Positions 37,994-49,391 of a stretch of DNA of 64,000 bases are shown here, piece by piece. Where the stretch lies: assembly GCA_030248225.1 (NCBI GenBank), contig JASANE010005058.1, positions 1 to 64,000 of the forward strand. The letters run 5' to 3'. The DNA comes from Trileptium ribeirensis. Lineage: Eukaryota; Nematoda; Enoplea; Enoplida; Thoracostomopsidae. The position numbers and the translations under genes are program-made. Position 1 is the first letter of the stretch. Each line of letters begins with the position of its first letter. Under the pieces are notes generated by a model. It saw only the letters and a list, made by a program, of their open reading frames with translations. It ran no database searches and was not told the DNA's origin.

Positions 37994-38275
37994 GTAAGAC
38001 TAATTTTAAGTAATGTCTACTTTTTAATAAATCAAAGCAGCATGTGGCTTCTAGCGTCTTTGGAATAAGTGAAATAGTTACGCTGAAAACCACAACGTTA
38101 TATGTGTTCTTCTTCAGTCAGTGTCTTATTGCAGTTGCTACTGAAAGCTTTGTTTTGTTCACTATACGTAATTTTGAGAGTTTAGGAGTTACCTAATTTT
38201 ATTTCTTCATAGCGGTGTAATCATATTTCTATTAAGACGAACGGCCGCGGGGTATCAGATTCCACCCATCCAGTA

Positions 38276-38385
38276 TAAATCGGTCTAGTCAAGATTCTTG
38301 TGAGTCTTGTGTTTATTTATGATAAGGGTGTAAATTGGTCTAGTCAAGATTCTTGTGAGTCTTGTGTTTATTTATGATAAGGGTG
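38276..38385 (+). repeat. 55-bp tandem duplication
   Basis: 38276-38330 and 38331-38385 are identical except one C/T change (taaatcggtc against taaattggtc). Each unit ends gtgtttatttatgataaggg. In intron 15, with no relation to splice sites visible. Confidence 0.95.
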
Positions 38386-38731
38386 CATCATTGTTTTCAA
38401 AAGTTTACACTGAAATCAAAGTTTTCAAAAAAGTTATAAATAATTTGTTAAACTGCTTCTAATTTATGCTCGGGGTTAATAAAATGATTTTAAACGTATG
38501 CTACGCCGGGGTTTGGACAGTGTCATACAAATACGGGTCGCAGATTATGGGTCATTTTGCGACACCGATGAAGTGTGAGTACAAAAACAGGGATCACCAT
38601 GTAAAAAACTTTCTTTTAAAAATCGCTTATTATGTACGTCGGCGACAACTTAAAATCATATTCTAAACAGTCACTGCGCCGCTAGCGCTGAATATTTGTT
38701 TATGTTGACATCGTCTCCACCCCTTCGCCCC

Positions 38732-38746
38732 ACTGTGGACAGGTCA
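38732..38746 (+). repeat. solitary end of MITE family M1
   Basis: ctgtggacaggtcag, one change from the M1 terminus, preceded by gcccca. The rest of the element is absent or eroded. Confidence 0.55.
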
Positions 38747-39074
38747 GCCATAGTGACAGCAGCAGGGCCGCAGCTAGAAAGCCAACAGCGTGAATTTTTC
38801 ATTTTAGTCGAGTTATAATATAAAAAAACCCGTCCAAATTTAGCATTTTCGGACTTACTATCTTTTGACAGGTTTTTGCTCTTTTAGTTTTCAATACATT
38901 TTTGGATTATCCATGTTTCTGAAATCGGTGTTTGATGTTGCAGGTTGTAATTATTTAGAATAGTCTTTATAACACGCAGTGATAAATGTAAAAACACGTA
39001 GTCGCGGTGATAAATGTGCTCATGGCATCTGTCTCAACATGTCGTATCGTGTTTTTTGACTACGCTGGTTGTAT

Positions 39075-39277
39075 TTTGGGCGGTCGATTTCTATGGTTTT
39101 CGTTTAAACGAAAAATCGATTACTTTCAATTAATTTAACGAATTTCGATTGCATTAAAATGTAACCATTTAATAATAATGTTAGTTTGCGTTTAATTTAT
39201 CAAATTTAGTTTAAACGAAAATCATTTGATTTCGTCTGTGTTCAATTTTATGTGCACTTAATTCGGATTGTAACTGT
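39075..39277 (+). mobile_element. MITE family M3, 5'-truncated copy
   Basis: The right end gtgcacttaattcggattgt then aactgt matches the terminal repeat of the copy at 48671-48972. The core shares ttttcgtttaaacga and taatttaacgaatttcgatt. In intron 15; the rest of that intron (38386-38731, 38747-39074, 39278-39976) shows nothing recognised. Confidence 0.6.
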
Positions 39278-39976
39278 TTATCTTGACAATTCCGGGATCA
39301 GATAGGTTTTAAAAATGATACCATGCAACGATTTCCATATAAATGATAAATTCGCAAATTGATATTTAACAGTTGACAAACTGATAACGATATTTATTCT
39401 AGATATTTAACCCCTGTTGCTTGGACTTAACTTACAAGTTGGCAACCTTTGTCAATCTACCTTATCTAATTTACACAAAGATATAGCGATTTTCCGGCAC
39501 CCCACCTACATAACTATGATACCAAATTATAAATATCCGAAGTTTCTACTTTATTCTGAAAAATTAGGTGTTAACTATAACATAAAATTCATTCACTATA
39601 AATTTACTGTTTGCTAAAGTATTCTTAGTGTTAGTTACACAGAAAATTGATGCAAAAAGCATCTTGTCAAATGAACAATGTTTTATGCTTCAAATCCTTT
39701 ATACATAGTAAAATACACGTGTAATAGTCGTGAATGGCAAAGTCTGGTATGGAGTTTTTGAAGTTAAACCAATACTCTGAAACTTTAGGATATTGTTGTC
39801 TGTATCCTGATTATCCTTTTATATGCCACAATAATTTTTCCGATATCTGAATATGGTAAGCCATATCACGGCCACTCATTAGTGACGGCAACATGTATAT
39901 ATCATCATATATTGCATCGTTTGCTTTACGTTTTCCGGTATACATTGGTGCGCTACCATAAATTTACTGTTTATAG

Positions 39977-40029
39977 ACAAGGCCGCAAAAGACAAAAAGT
40001 TGGCCATGTTAATGCCTTCTGGATTTCAG
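39977..40029 (+). CDS. SYMPK: symplekin exon 16 (predicted from phase)
   Basis: A 53-bp exon, residues 480-497, phase 1 to 0, coding KAAKDKKLAMLMPSGFQ after a split Asp codon. Exon 15 ends in phase 1 and exon 17 starts in phase 0, so a linking exon with these phases is required. This one (acceptor gtttatag, donor gttcgt) is the only fitting candidate I found between them. It lies in the poorly conserved linker, so cDNA would be needed to prove it. Confidence 0.6.
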
Positions 40030-41166
40030 GTTCGTATTTCAATCAGAGCTATTTTTATTTAAGCTAATAGTTCATATATCTAAAGCACTAGTACGCGTTG
40101 CATAGTAATAAAATTCTCGAATCGTCGTTATTAGGGCGATAGAGCTTAAAAGAAGTGAAAGTATTAATGTTTACACTGTGTTTTGTGCTAAGCACATGAA
40201 GTAAAATAGAGACGTACTGATCTGACAATAGTCAGTCAGTATGCCTCTGCAGAGAAATGTGATACTTTGTAAACGTTCTTTGTTATTTTTTGTTGGAAAA
40301 GGTTTTTAGACTGATTCAGTTAATAATGTTCATGTTCACCAATTACGACCGAGTGTCTTGTCATTAGAAGAGAAGAACACGTGAAAATAATAATTACCCG
40401 AATGGGGAAGGAACCGCAGGTGTTTTTGAGCTGCCCAGCCCCAGTTCATACCCACCAGGTCCTCCAGTACCTTTCTGCGCGATTAAAATTAGCCAGTTTT
40501 TTCTAATAGACTAAGAATATGCGAGTTTTTTTTAATTTGGGTTAAAAGCATCACTACGCCTAGGTGCTTTCAGTTCCCGCATTGCCGTAGCGTGAGTCAC
40601 TCAGGTTATTTTCAAAGGTATAGTTTTAGAATTGTGGAGAAGCTACCCCAACATATTATGTTCAAAACTCCTATTGGGCGTTACTGCACTAGATTACAAT
40701 TTTTCTATGAAACCAACATGCTTTACAGCTGTGAAGGGAAATGTATATAGTATTTTATAGTAAATATGTTGCTCTCCATATTTGTGTCCATCTCCATACT
40801 TTTTGGTTATGTCTAAGCTAAACGAATCTACGGGCCAAGGGAATGTGTGTGCATTTCTACATCAAATTTTGTGGTTGTTGTGGTTGGATTATTGTACAGC
40901 TAGGCGCAAGGATCTCTAATTGAGCTTCTGTTTTGGCTTTTTTGTACTTTTTCAGTTAAAATTAATTAAAGATTGTGGTAGTACTGGATATGCGCCTCCG
41001 TATCATGCACTAGCGCTATTTCGCTGTTTCCAGTCATCATTGTAAGATTTAGCAGGCTTATGTCTTTGGGCTTGCAAATTTCATCCAGAAAAGTGCGAGA
41101 ATGTAACCAAAGCATCGGCAAATGTTTCTATGTGGAATTAATAACTGCTCTTCTTTACGTCTGCAG
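40030..41166. other. intron 16, nothing recognised
   Basis: AT-rich; no repeat or coding assignment. Confidence 0.4.
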
Positions 41167-41284
41167 CAGAAGTCATCGATCCGTTTGCATCAGTTTGGCG
41201 TAGCCCACATAACAAAGCCAATGAACAACGAGCAGCTGCAGAAGATGTCTGTAATGGCATTTGATAGAATACTGCGAGCCGAAA
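41167..41284 (+). CDS. SYMPK: symplekin exon 17
   Basis: Residues 498-537, phase 0 to 1. It contains MNNEQLQKMSVMAFDRILRA, equivalent to [20 protein letters not shown] of human, preceded by QKSSIRLHQFG (KKIFRLSDV in human). The acceptor is a second NAGNAG (cagcag), so the start is 41167 or 41170. Donor gtaagc. Confidence 0.93.
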
Positions 41285-41843
41285 GTAAGCGTACTTCCAT
41301 ATTTTTCTCATTTCTTAAAATGTTCAGGTCAAGAAATTATTATAAAATTCTATTAGAGATATAATGCTTTGTTTATTATTTTTGTATTCTTTGACCTATT
41401 TGTGTCATGGCAATGTATTGTTCGGTCGCAAAAATGATTAGAGGAATGTGCTCATGTTGCTATTTTTTTTCACGAACTAATAATCTGCTTCGATGTTAAA
41501 TTTTATTTTTAGCTTGTGCACGGAATTATTATTGTCGTATTAGAAATAGATATTAGAATAAAACCATATACGAGGAAGTCTGGGTCACAGCAGAACTTAA
41601 TCATATGTTTTAGTGTCATTGCCATCTCTATTATGTCAATTCAGTACATTTGCTTATTATTATTGTTATAATGTGTTAGGTTACGACATACGTGGACAGA
41701 TGACTCTTCAGACAATATAAATTATTTTCACACAGACTATCAGCTCTAGGCCGCCTTAGACACATTTTAATGTGCACGGCTTTAGGATACTATTTCATGT
41801 TCGTCTGATTATCACACCTTAATGCATGTTTTCTTTGATTTAG
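41285..41843. other. intron 17, nothing recognised
   Basis: AT-rich intron before the 29-bp microexon. Confidence 0.4.
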
Positions 41844-41872
41844 GACGAGTAACACAAGGCGGGGCATTAAAG
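41844..41872 (+). CDS. SYMPK: symplekin exon 18, 29-bp microexon
   Basis: Phase 1 to 0, residues 537-546, coding RVTQGGALK after a split Arg codon. It fills exactly the gap between ILRAE of exon 17 and AQTKLLVSM of exon 19, where human has [20 protein letters not shown]. Acceptor tgatttag, donor gtgagt. Confidence 0.88.
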
Positions 41873-41934
41873 GTGAGTTGTGTATATTACTAAATGCTTA
41901 TGCGTTTTTAGGGTCTTGAAGGATTTTTTGAATA

Positions 41935-42345
41935 TTGTGAGGCCGGGTGTGCGAATACTGGCTTCTCCACTCGCCGTAAATTTTACCAGGGGGCGGCTAC
42001 CTTGAACTGGTGGTCGAAATTAATATTTTTCAATGAAATACTCCTAAAATCGTTTATAAGTAACATCAGGAGCGGTGCAAAACGTCATTATTGACGTAAA
42101 ACCAACTGTTCAACCAATTTTGGCGCTGAAATTACTCAATTTTTTATTTCGGAATTGGGTTTTTGTAAAAAATTTTGTCAACATTTAATGTCATCTGTGG
42201 TTTTTTTACAAGAGGAAAAAATTTCGCCAGGAGTTTTCTGCTGTGTCGAACCAAAATATTGCCAGAGGGCACCGAAAAATGCCAGCCCCGCTCACCACAG
42301 GAGAGGTAGAAGTAACTGTTGACCAATTATTTTGTTTTGAAGTTG
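41935..42345. repeat. possible G-rich-arm MITE, ends unclear
   Basis: A G-rich patch aattttaccagggggcggct at about 41980 and a related patch aatattgccagagggcaccg near 42255 flank AT-rich sequence with wwttttgtaaaaaattttg. The layout resembles the elements near 45340-45665 and 62310-62530. Terminal repeats could not be fixed by eye. In intron 18. Confidence 0.3.
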
Positions 42346-42743
42346 GGTCAAGCATATTGACTATTTGACGTGGATGCTTTAAATCGGTATACTGGTGGTT
42401 CTGGCTAGATCGCGCGGGTTAACGAATAGCTGTTATAAGGGTTGATTATTGTGGCAATAACGGAGAGTGCGATTATTGTGACTGACAGAGACCATAGATG
42501 TAGGTTTTAAAACTACCTTTTTGAATACGAAAAATAATTTTCAGTTATTCGTGTTTTTCGTAGGTTCTCACATCCCGAAATTGCTCAATTTTAAAGATCA
42601 GCTTGGCGAGTCGGTTCAGAAAATAACCCATTTCAGCCATATTTATGGGAAATTTTTATTTGATTTTTGGGTTCTCAATGATCATCCCTCCCGTGGTGGC
42701 CAAAATTGTTTCTGGATAAATGAATAATTATATATATATATAT

Positions 42744-43095
42744 CTGGCCTGTCCACAGTGGGGAACCCCACTTTCCAAATCCCTCGTGTTCGTGAGATTT
42801 CCCTCCATGTCCGCCCCCCACTCGGCCAAAATCACCCTTGTTCAACTAATTCCAAAAATTTTTTTATGTCTGAAAATTTATTTTTTTGTTTGAAAATTGT
42901 TTTTAAACAATTGCTATTATTTATAATGCTAAAATGTCGTTTTTAGCTTGAAAATACATTCACGGTAGTAAAATTTCATGAAAATATGGAAATATTTAGT
43001 ATTTTTAAGTAAAATTTATCCCCCCACTTTTAATTTTCCCCCGAAATGAGCGTTCCCCCACTTTTCGGAGGGCTGTGGGCTAATGGACAGGCCAG
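42744..43095 (-). mobile_element. MITE family M1, reverse copy
   Basis: 352 bp in the opposite orientation to the reference copy. It starts ctggcctgtccacag and ends with a terminus altered by a small insertion (ctgtgggctaatggacaggccag). The core matches throughout (tttataatgctaaaatgtcg). A (TA) run precedes it. In intron 18. Confidence 0.85.
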
Positions 43096-43429
43096 TATGT
43101 TATTCGAACCGCATTGAAGAGCTGGTAAAATCAGCTTAATCGGCAGGTTAAATACTTATTTCCAGTTATGTATAGCCCTAAGCCTAAGTTGTTAATTCGA
43201 GAACCGATTGAGGTGATTATAGCACCATTCGACTCAGATCGTCAATCGGTTCAAATGATATGCATAATTAACCATTTATCTAAAAAATTTTGGGTACAGG
43301 GGCGGATTTAGGAACCCAAGAAATAAAAAATTGTTTGTCATAAATATGGTTGAAACGGGTATTTGCTAAACCGCCTTGTCCAGTTGAGTCAAATGGCACC
43401 AAAATGATACAGCTGAATACTATTATGCG

Positions 43430-44097
43430 GTAATCTACAGTACGTTCAGCGTGCATATTTCATACATTTTCAATGTGTGTAGGGTCAATGAACCCGATTT
43501 CACGAACATAGTCTGTCTTCAGTTGTTTTTACGTTTTGCCTATGGGTTATTAAGAATTGTTTATATAGGTTATCAGGTAGGCTGATTACGATGGTTTGGT
43601 TATATATCTATAGACCAGTGCTAATGTGCGTTGTCAGTGGTTTCCCAAGGGTATAGGGTCTACGGGGTTTAGAATTTACAGTGGGTGCAGGGTTCAAGAT
43701 GTTTAGGGTCGTATATACATGAAACACAGCCTGTTACTGGTGATTAAACAAATCGATGACTTAAAAAATGAAAGCACACACGCCGTTTCGCTCTCGCTTG
43801 CGAGATACTAGGTTCATCAAGAATTGTCTGTATAGGTTTTAAGATAGCATGAATACGATGGTTTGATTATCTAGAGACGAGCAAAAATATGAGTTATCAG
43901 TAGTTTCCGAAGGGTGTAGGGTTCACGAGGGTTTATGATTTTCAATGTGTTTAAGAGGTTTTGGGTTGTATATACATTAAACACAGCCTGTTACAGGTGA
44001 TTAAACAGATCGACGACTTAAAAAATGAAGCCACGCTCGCTACGTATTATCCTCTCTCGTGGGATACTAGTTTTACTATTTTAACTGTGCGATGTAG
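43430..44097 (+). repeat. R1 family, two tandem units
   Basis: Unit words occur twice: ttaagaattgtttatatagg and catcaagaattgtctgtata; gaaacacagcctgttactgg and aaacacagcctgttacaggt; followed each time by a gcttgcgagatactagg-like end. The M2 MITE begins immediately at the right edge. Confidence 0.65.
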
Positions 44098-44319
44098 TAC
44101 AGTACCCGCCAAAAATGACTGTCGCTCGCTCGCGACTCGCTCGAGACTCGCTCGCGACTCGCTCGTAATAAATTTGTTCTAAAAATAGAATTTTCTATTA
44201 ATTTAAATAGTTGCGAAATCTCGAGCGAGCCACTCGCTCGCGACTCGCTCGAGACTCGCTCGCGACTCGCTCGAACTCGCTCGCTCGAAATGCGACGGTC
44301 ATTTTTGGCGAGTACTGTA
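44098..44319 (+). mobile_element. MITE family M2, reference copy
   Basis: 222 bp with terminal repeats tacagtacccgccaaaaatg and (rc) tacagtactcgccaaaaatg. Inside are arms of tandem actcgctcgcg / actcgctcgag words around an AT core (aaatttgttctaaaaataga). No coding. Flanking sequence allows a short target duplication, not resolved. In intron 18. Confidence 0.85.
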
Positions 44320-44496
44320 CCTTTTAGCACATAACTTAACTGTTATACTTTTGTTGTTTTGAAGTTATTAGAGGTCATTTTTGTAAACTTCTGTATATAT
44401 TGTCAATATTGTTAGTGTGAAAGCGTATTGTACAGTCGTGAAACTCAGCAATATAGCAACGGGATATTTAATGATTGTTTGTGTGTATTTGTTCAG

Positions 44497-44557
44497 GCGC
44501 AGACGAAACTATTGGTCTCAATGGCAGCACAGTTCAATATTGAATCTCTCAAACAAA
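44497..44557 (+). CDS. SYMPK: symplekin exon 19
   Basis: Residues 547-567, phase 0 to 1. AQTKLLVSMAAQFNIESLKQ matches [20 protein letters not shown] of human. Acceptor ttgttcag, donor gtatgc. Confidence 0.94.
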
Positions 44558-44812
44558 GTATGCTTTTCATGTTAGTGTGAAATGGAAACACTGATTTCTG
44601 AATTACTTCAATATTTCTTTGGGTTTAATGAAGAATTATTATATTATTCTTGTGGTAAATTTAGACTGTTAGTGTGTTTATTATGACATCCATTAAATAT
44701 AAATCAGCGATATTGGGTTCATTTTGCTAAGCGAGGAAGGGTCTATGTTGCTGTGGATGATATGTGGTTGACGCGTATGACGCAAATATCAGATGCACTT
44801 ATTGCATCAGGC

Positions 44813-44936
44813 TGTGTGGACGTCTCCTGATTATATAACAAAAGCCCCGCCCCCCAGGCTCGCCTCTTTGTTCTGTTCCATACATTGTTTCGTTCATATT
44901 AAACATTTGTTTATATTTTACACTCTCATCACAACA
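44813..44936 (+). repeat. possible solo or truncated LTR
   Basis: tgtgtggacgtctcctgatt, tatataac, then ccccgcccccc and ...catcacaaca: TG...CA ends, a TATA-like box and a GC-box-like run, followed eight bases later by tggcgatcaggag, which could be a primer binding site. No second copy was seen nearby. In intron 19. Confidence 0.3.
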
Positions 44937-45339
44937 GAGTGAAATGGCGATCAGGAGTTTTCTCTAAAAAAACAGCTTATATCAGGAGTTTGGGGGATGA
45001 CAGTCCCTGTACTCAAATTAGGCGTAGTGTATGTCTCATATAAGGACCTAACCCAACCGTTAAGCTTAGTACATCAACACCAGCAAGGCCAACATTTTTA
45101 TTTACGCTCTTCAGGGTTACTTTGGCCATGACGTTAATCAGCTAATGCGAGCATCCTCAGCGTTATTTGAATTTTAGGCACTGTTCCTATTTTATGACTT
45201 CTATTCCTGCTACTGTGTTGTATTTCTTTTTGTTTGAGAAACCCACTGTAAAACGAACTTTCTAATAAACACCTGGTTGTTCATGTTTAGTATTTCTTGT
45301 TGACAAAGCCTCGTAATAATAGTGTTACCGACTGGGCTT

Positions 45340-45675
45340 TTAATTCGCTGAATTTTTTGACGGGGATCATGGACCGTGAGTACCCGATTTTGCCAAGGGA
45401 AAAACAGTTAAAAATCTTGACGGAAACGCTTTCAGAACGCTTTTGATTGAGCGAAAGACCGATTTGTTGACAAAATTTATGAAAATTTTTGGTTTCAACA
45501 CGGAATTTTAGTAATAATTAGGATCAAATTTTATGTCGTTTTGGGGTTTCTTATCGAACGGAAACAAAGAAATTTGTCATGGGGCACACCATTTTTGCCA
45601 GGGGGACTTGAAAATGGCCGGGCCCCCCATCCCTCTTGAAGAGCATGGTCTATGGATAGGCCAATGTGGCCAATT
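45340..45675. repeat. possible G-rich-arm MITE related to M1
   Basis: The right end ctatggataggcca is a diverged form of the M1 terminus ctgtggacaggcca and is preceded by a G-rich arm (tttgccagggggacttgaaa). The left end was not found. In intron 19. Confidence 0.3.
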
Positions 45676-45689
45676 ACATTATTGCTTGT

Positions 45690-45757
45690 ACTCGCCAAAA
45701 TACATTTGAAATCTCAAGCGAGCCACTGGCTCGGTCTTGCATTTTCGGCCAACACAA
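45690..45757 (+). mobile_element. possible eroded M2 MITE
   Basis: ttgtactcgccaaaatacat, ctcaagcgagccactggctc and gcattttcggccaa echo the M2 ends and arms. Too diverged to be certain. Confidence 0.35.
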
Positions 45758-45995
45758 ATAAGAGCCAAACATCAAATTTGATTGAAAAATGATCTTGATT
45801 TGTTTGAAATTATCAGAGCTCTTACATTTTATCTTGTCTAATCAGTAGGCATAGACTGATGTATTATTATAGTTTTGACGAAAATATTTATACAAGATTA
45901 CATGTCTACAAGCATGTTGGTTAGCCAGCATTAAGCACTGTTTTATTCCTTCACATTGGCATATGGTTACATATTCCGAATAATTTGTGTTTTAG

Positions 45996-46194
45996 TGTTG
46001 CTAAATTATATCTTGTTGGATCAAAAGGCACACAGTGATTTAGCCGTAACCTGGATTTATCAAGAATACGCAACTTACCAAGGCTACAATAACAGTTTAT
46101 TGCAACAAGACAGTGATCAGGGGCTCGACAAGTATGATATGTGTCTTAATCGACTGCTGTCGGCTCTTTATAGTCGTGGAGATCACAAAGAAAG
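45996..46194 (+). CDS. SYMPK: symplekin exon 20
   Basis: Residues 567-633, phase 1 to 2, the longest exon here (199 bp). It codes LLNYILLDQKAHSDLAVTWI then YQEYATYQGYNNSLLQ and LDKYDMCLNRLLSALYSRGD, matching [20 protein letters not shown] and LDKYEDCLIRLLSGL of human. The start follows gtgttttag at 45995, which makes the required two-base completion of the split codon. Donor gtaata. Confidence 0.96.
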
Positions 46195-46709
46195 GTAATA
46201 TTTATTTTCGAATTGTTGTTGAAATAGACGTTCTTCTCGGGGAATGTCGATCGAAATTAATTATTTGCTCTGAAGTCGCAAGCACTTGTCTACGATTTTT
46301 AATTCACTGAGTCGTGAAAGTACGTGTACGTATGTAGACAGGAGCAAAAACTCCAGCCTCGTCTTGGACCGCTGCTTTTATAGAAAACTTACTGCACTTT
46401 TTTATCTTGCCAACATATGCGACGTAAAGGTTTTGGTTACACCATTCTAGGTTGACGTATTGAAAACCAGCTTTTTGTTTTGTTTAATTTGAGAACGTAT
46501 TCCTTTGACGTTTTTTGCTTCGGTAGCTACACATGTGTATTTTGCGTTTTTTAAGGAAAAATTATCCGTTTCGAAAATCTGGAGACATGGCCGCGGTTCG
46601 CGCAATGATAAAGCACTGCTCACTTGAAACGCGATAGTCGTTCTTGACGCGTACTTGTATTAGTTGTCTTCGAATCAGTCGCTTAATTGTATCTTATTAT
46701 CTATTCTAG
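46195..46709. other. intron 20, nothing recognised
   Basis: No repeat or coding assignment. Confidence 0.4.
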
Positions 46710-46791
46710 TCTCTTCCATCGAATCTTTCTCGAAGCGCCACTTATTACACCGACTGCATTAGCCATTTTGAAAAAAGCTGTGCTTGATCCG
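46710..46791 (+). CDS. SYMPK: symplekin exon 21
   Basis: Residues 633-660, phase 2 to 0. LFHRIFLEAPLITPTALAIL matches [20 protein letters not shown] of human. Acceptor tctattctag, donor gtaaga. Confidence 0.97.
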
Positions 46792-47285
46792 GTAAGATAA
46801 TAAGCATGCTTCTAAATATATTCTTGTCATTTTCTAATCACTTCTGTAGATATTTTCCGTGTTGATATAATATAACTGACATAATGAAACTAGAACAAAA
46901 ATTTGTGAATTTATCCGGCTGCTGGTAATTAATGTTTTGAGTATTCCCTGACCTTATGCATATAGTATCCGATTTGTTGTTTTACACACATATATCTTGT
47001 ATTACCCGTTTAGTATTCTTTGGCAAGCCCGAATGATATATAGTTACGCTCAAAACTAAGTGAACAGAGCAAAGCAGTGCGCGTCCAGGCGAAAGTGTAC
47101 AGTAAATCAGCGTGTGCACTTTTGTGCCTGACTCGAATTATTGTAGGTCGTGCTTCTATCAGCCGTGATTGTGCCTTCTTTTCATTTCACCAGTGAATCT
47201 TTATGATATGTGTTCAGCATTAGTGCACGTGCCAAAATATGAGTTCCATCGTTCTAAATTTTTAGGTATGTTTTCTATTTTTTAG
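46792..47285. other. intron 21, nothing recognised
   Basis: No repeat or coding assignment. Confidence 0.4.
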
Positions 47286-47399
47286 ATTCACGGCGATTTT
47301 GCATTAGACACTCTGTTACAGATGATTATGACTCGGCCTGAACAGCGTGACAGTCTTATTGCTTTGTTAATGGAATTTACAACATACGAAAATATAGAG
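47286..47399 (+). CDS. SYMPK: symplekin exon 22
   Basis: Residues 661-698, phase 0 to 0. FALDTLLQMIMTRPEQRDSL then LALLMEF-like helices correspond to [20 protein letters not shown] and LHVLLDLSSH of human. The donor gtttgt has T at +3 and is one of the weakest here. Confidence 0.92.
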
Positions 47400-48271
47400 G
47401 TTTGTTTGTTTTTTGAACGAATATCAACTCTAGGATAGTCGCAGATTATCTTTCTGAAAATGTTTAACTTGGTTCCCCTTCCCGATTTTGAGAGGGGGAT
47501 AGCAACACTTTTGTAAAGGGTCATGGTATTTCGATAAAACTTCGTCGTCTTGCCCCAGATTTGTGTGAGGTGGTCGTGTGGAAAATAAAATTTTGTCTCG
47601 ATCCTCCCCAGTTTTGGATAGCACACCCCATGAAAACTGGGTTCCAGCTAGAATTTAAAATTTCATTTGAGACGATTTCACTAATGTGGAGGTTACTCTT
47701 GTTCAAAATCGGGGAGTATTCGCGTCATGGTGACCAGAAGTGTCACCATTATTTTCCGGTGTAAGTACCTGAAGAACAATTATGGAGTCTTCTTCCTGTG
47801 TTCCGTATGTGGAATCAAGCTTTGCTGATGTGAAGGTTCCTGAAATGGCATCGTTTTGATTTATGCTAAATTTTACGTCGTGTTTCTTTTGTAAGTTTCA
47901 CCGAATACTGATTTTGCGAGTAATAGTAATTATACTGTAATTTTAACGTTAATAAACACCAAATACTGCATACAGTATTGTTCCAAATTGGACTGTGATT
48001 TGTAGTAGTGGGAAATATTGTGCTTTTGCTAAAATCTAGAAATATTACAGGGTCAATACTGCTGGTTTCTCCAGGTCCTCTCGTTGACTGGCTGGCATCA
48101 GTTTGGAGGCAACCCGACTCTAAATTTATAAGGTGATTGAATTGGGGGGCCTGGCCAGACCGTCGGGGGAACCGAAAAGCGGAGGGATTCCCCGGGTTTG
48201 AGAAACCAGTAATGCATATATACACAATTTTTGGTTTAACATTTTATTAACTGTAATACCACGCCTTTCAG
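47400..48271. other. intron 22, nothing firmly recognised
   Basis: GC-rich patches at 47590-47640 and 48140-48200 (ggggggcctggccagaccgt) stand out, perhaps eroded MITE arms. Overlapping open stretches on both strands at 47288-47764 have no recognisable similarity. Confidence 0.35.
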
Positions 48272-48340
48272 GCACGTACGCAGACTCTTAATATGGCAAG
48301 CAAGCTTTATCAAAATCCTCGTCTGAAATCGGCCGTTGCG
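48272..48340 (+). CDS. SYMPK: symplekin exon 23
   Basis: Residues 699-721, phase 0 to 0. ARTQTLNMASKLYQNPRLK corresponds to VRSQALLFIKRMYEKEQLR of human. Acceptor cctttcag, donor gtaaga. Confidence 0.92.
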
Positions 48341-48670
48341 GTAAGACTTAAACTATACTGTATTTATTAAGTTTTGCTAAATGGTAAACTAATAACTACT
48401 AATTACAGATTATTTACCCAATATTGTACAATACGTAATAAATCCTTGTTTAATGTTGTTCGAATGTGTTGTATAGTGTAGGGAATATGCCCGGTGTTTT
48501 TTAATCAAAATTATAACGTAATGCAGTGTTGTTTTACGTAACAAACGTTCTGTATAGTACGTGCGTAAGCGCTTGCTCGCATTGCGTCCGAGCCGATTTG
48601 CACGTGTATTGTGTCAATATGTTCACATTGCATCCGATCTGACAGCGCATGTAATTTTATAGTCAGATAA

Positions 48671-48972
48671 TACAGTTACAATGATAATTAAGTGCTTATA
48701 AAATCGAACGCAGACGAAATCGATCGAACTTCGTTTAAACGAAATTCGTTAACATTTTTTATTAAAATATTTTTTATTTCAACACAATCGAAATTCGTTA
48801 AATTAAACGCGAACTAACATTTTTATTAAATTATTTTTTATTTCAATGCAATCGAAATTCGTTAAATTAATCGATTTTCGTTTAAACGATCGATTTACCT
48901 TTAAACACAAACGATCGAGATCGAACGAAGCTTCGATCGATTTTTGAGCACCTAATTTTGATTGTAACTGTA
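48671..48972. mobile_element. MITE family M3, complete copy
   Basis: 302 bp with about 25-bp imperfect terminal repeats: tacagttacaatgataatta on the left and, reverse complemented, tacagttacaatcaaaatta on the right, each followed by gtgct/ggtgct. Inside, tcgtttaaacga and aatcgaaattcgttaaatta recur in both orientations, so the whole element can fold back. In intron 23. Confidence 0.85.
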
Positions 48973-49391
48973 CCTTGTGCGAAAAACATACAACATAGTA
49001 CAGCAAACTGGTTTTCTCCATTGGGGGAGGAACTGGTGAACCCAAAGTAGGGCTAACTGCCTGAACCGGGGCCTATATTGTGTCATTGATAATATTGCTC
49101 TTTAATATTTCAATTATATTGATGCTAGCTACATATTTCTGGATATTTTTGAAAGAATTTGTAATTTGTTTTGCCACCAACCACAAAATCAAGACTATAG
49201 TACGCAAGTTTTTAATGATTAATTAACCCTAACACCATTTTTAAAGTTTAAAAACTAAAACTTGCGGCATCTTGGCGCCTCAGTATTCAAGTAATGTATA
49301 TTTCTGAAAACAACACGTTTGTTTGCATAAGAAGCCAGGTTATTGCAGCAAACAACTGTAATTTTACTTTCTACTTTTCTACATAAAACGA

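Noticed and set aside
47288..47764. Several overlapping frames on both strands in and after exon 22
   Set aside because: Exon 22 explains the left part; the rest shows no similarity and ends in GC-rich patches likely from an eroded repeat.
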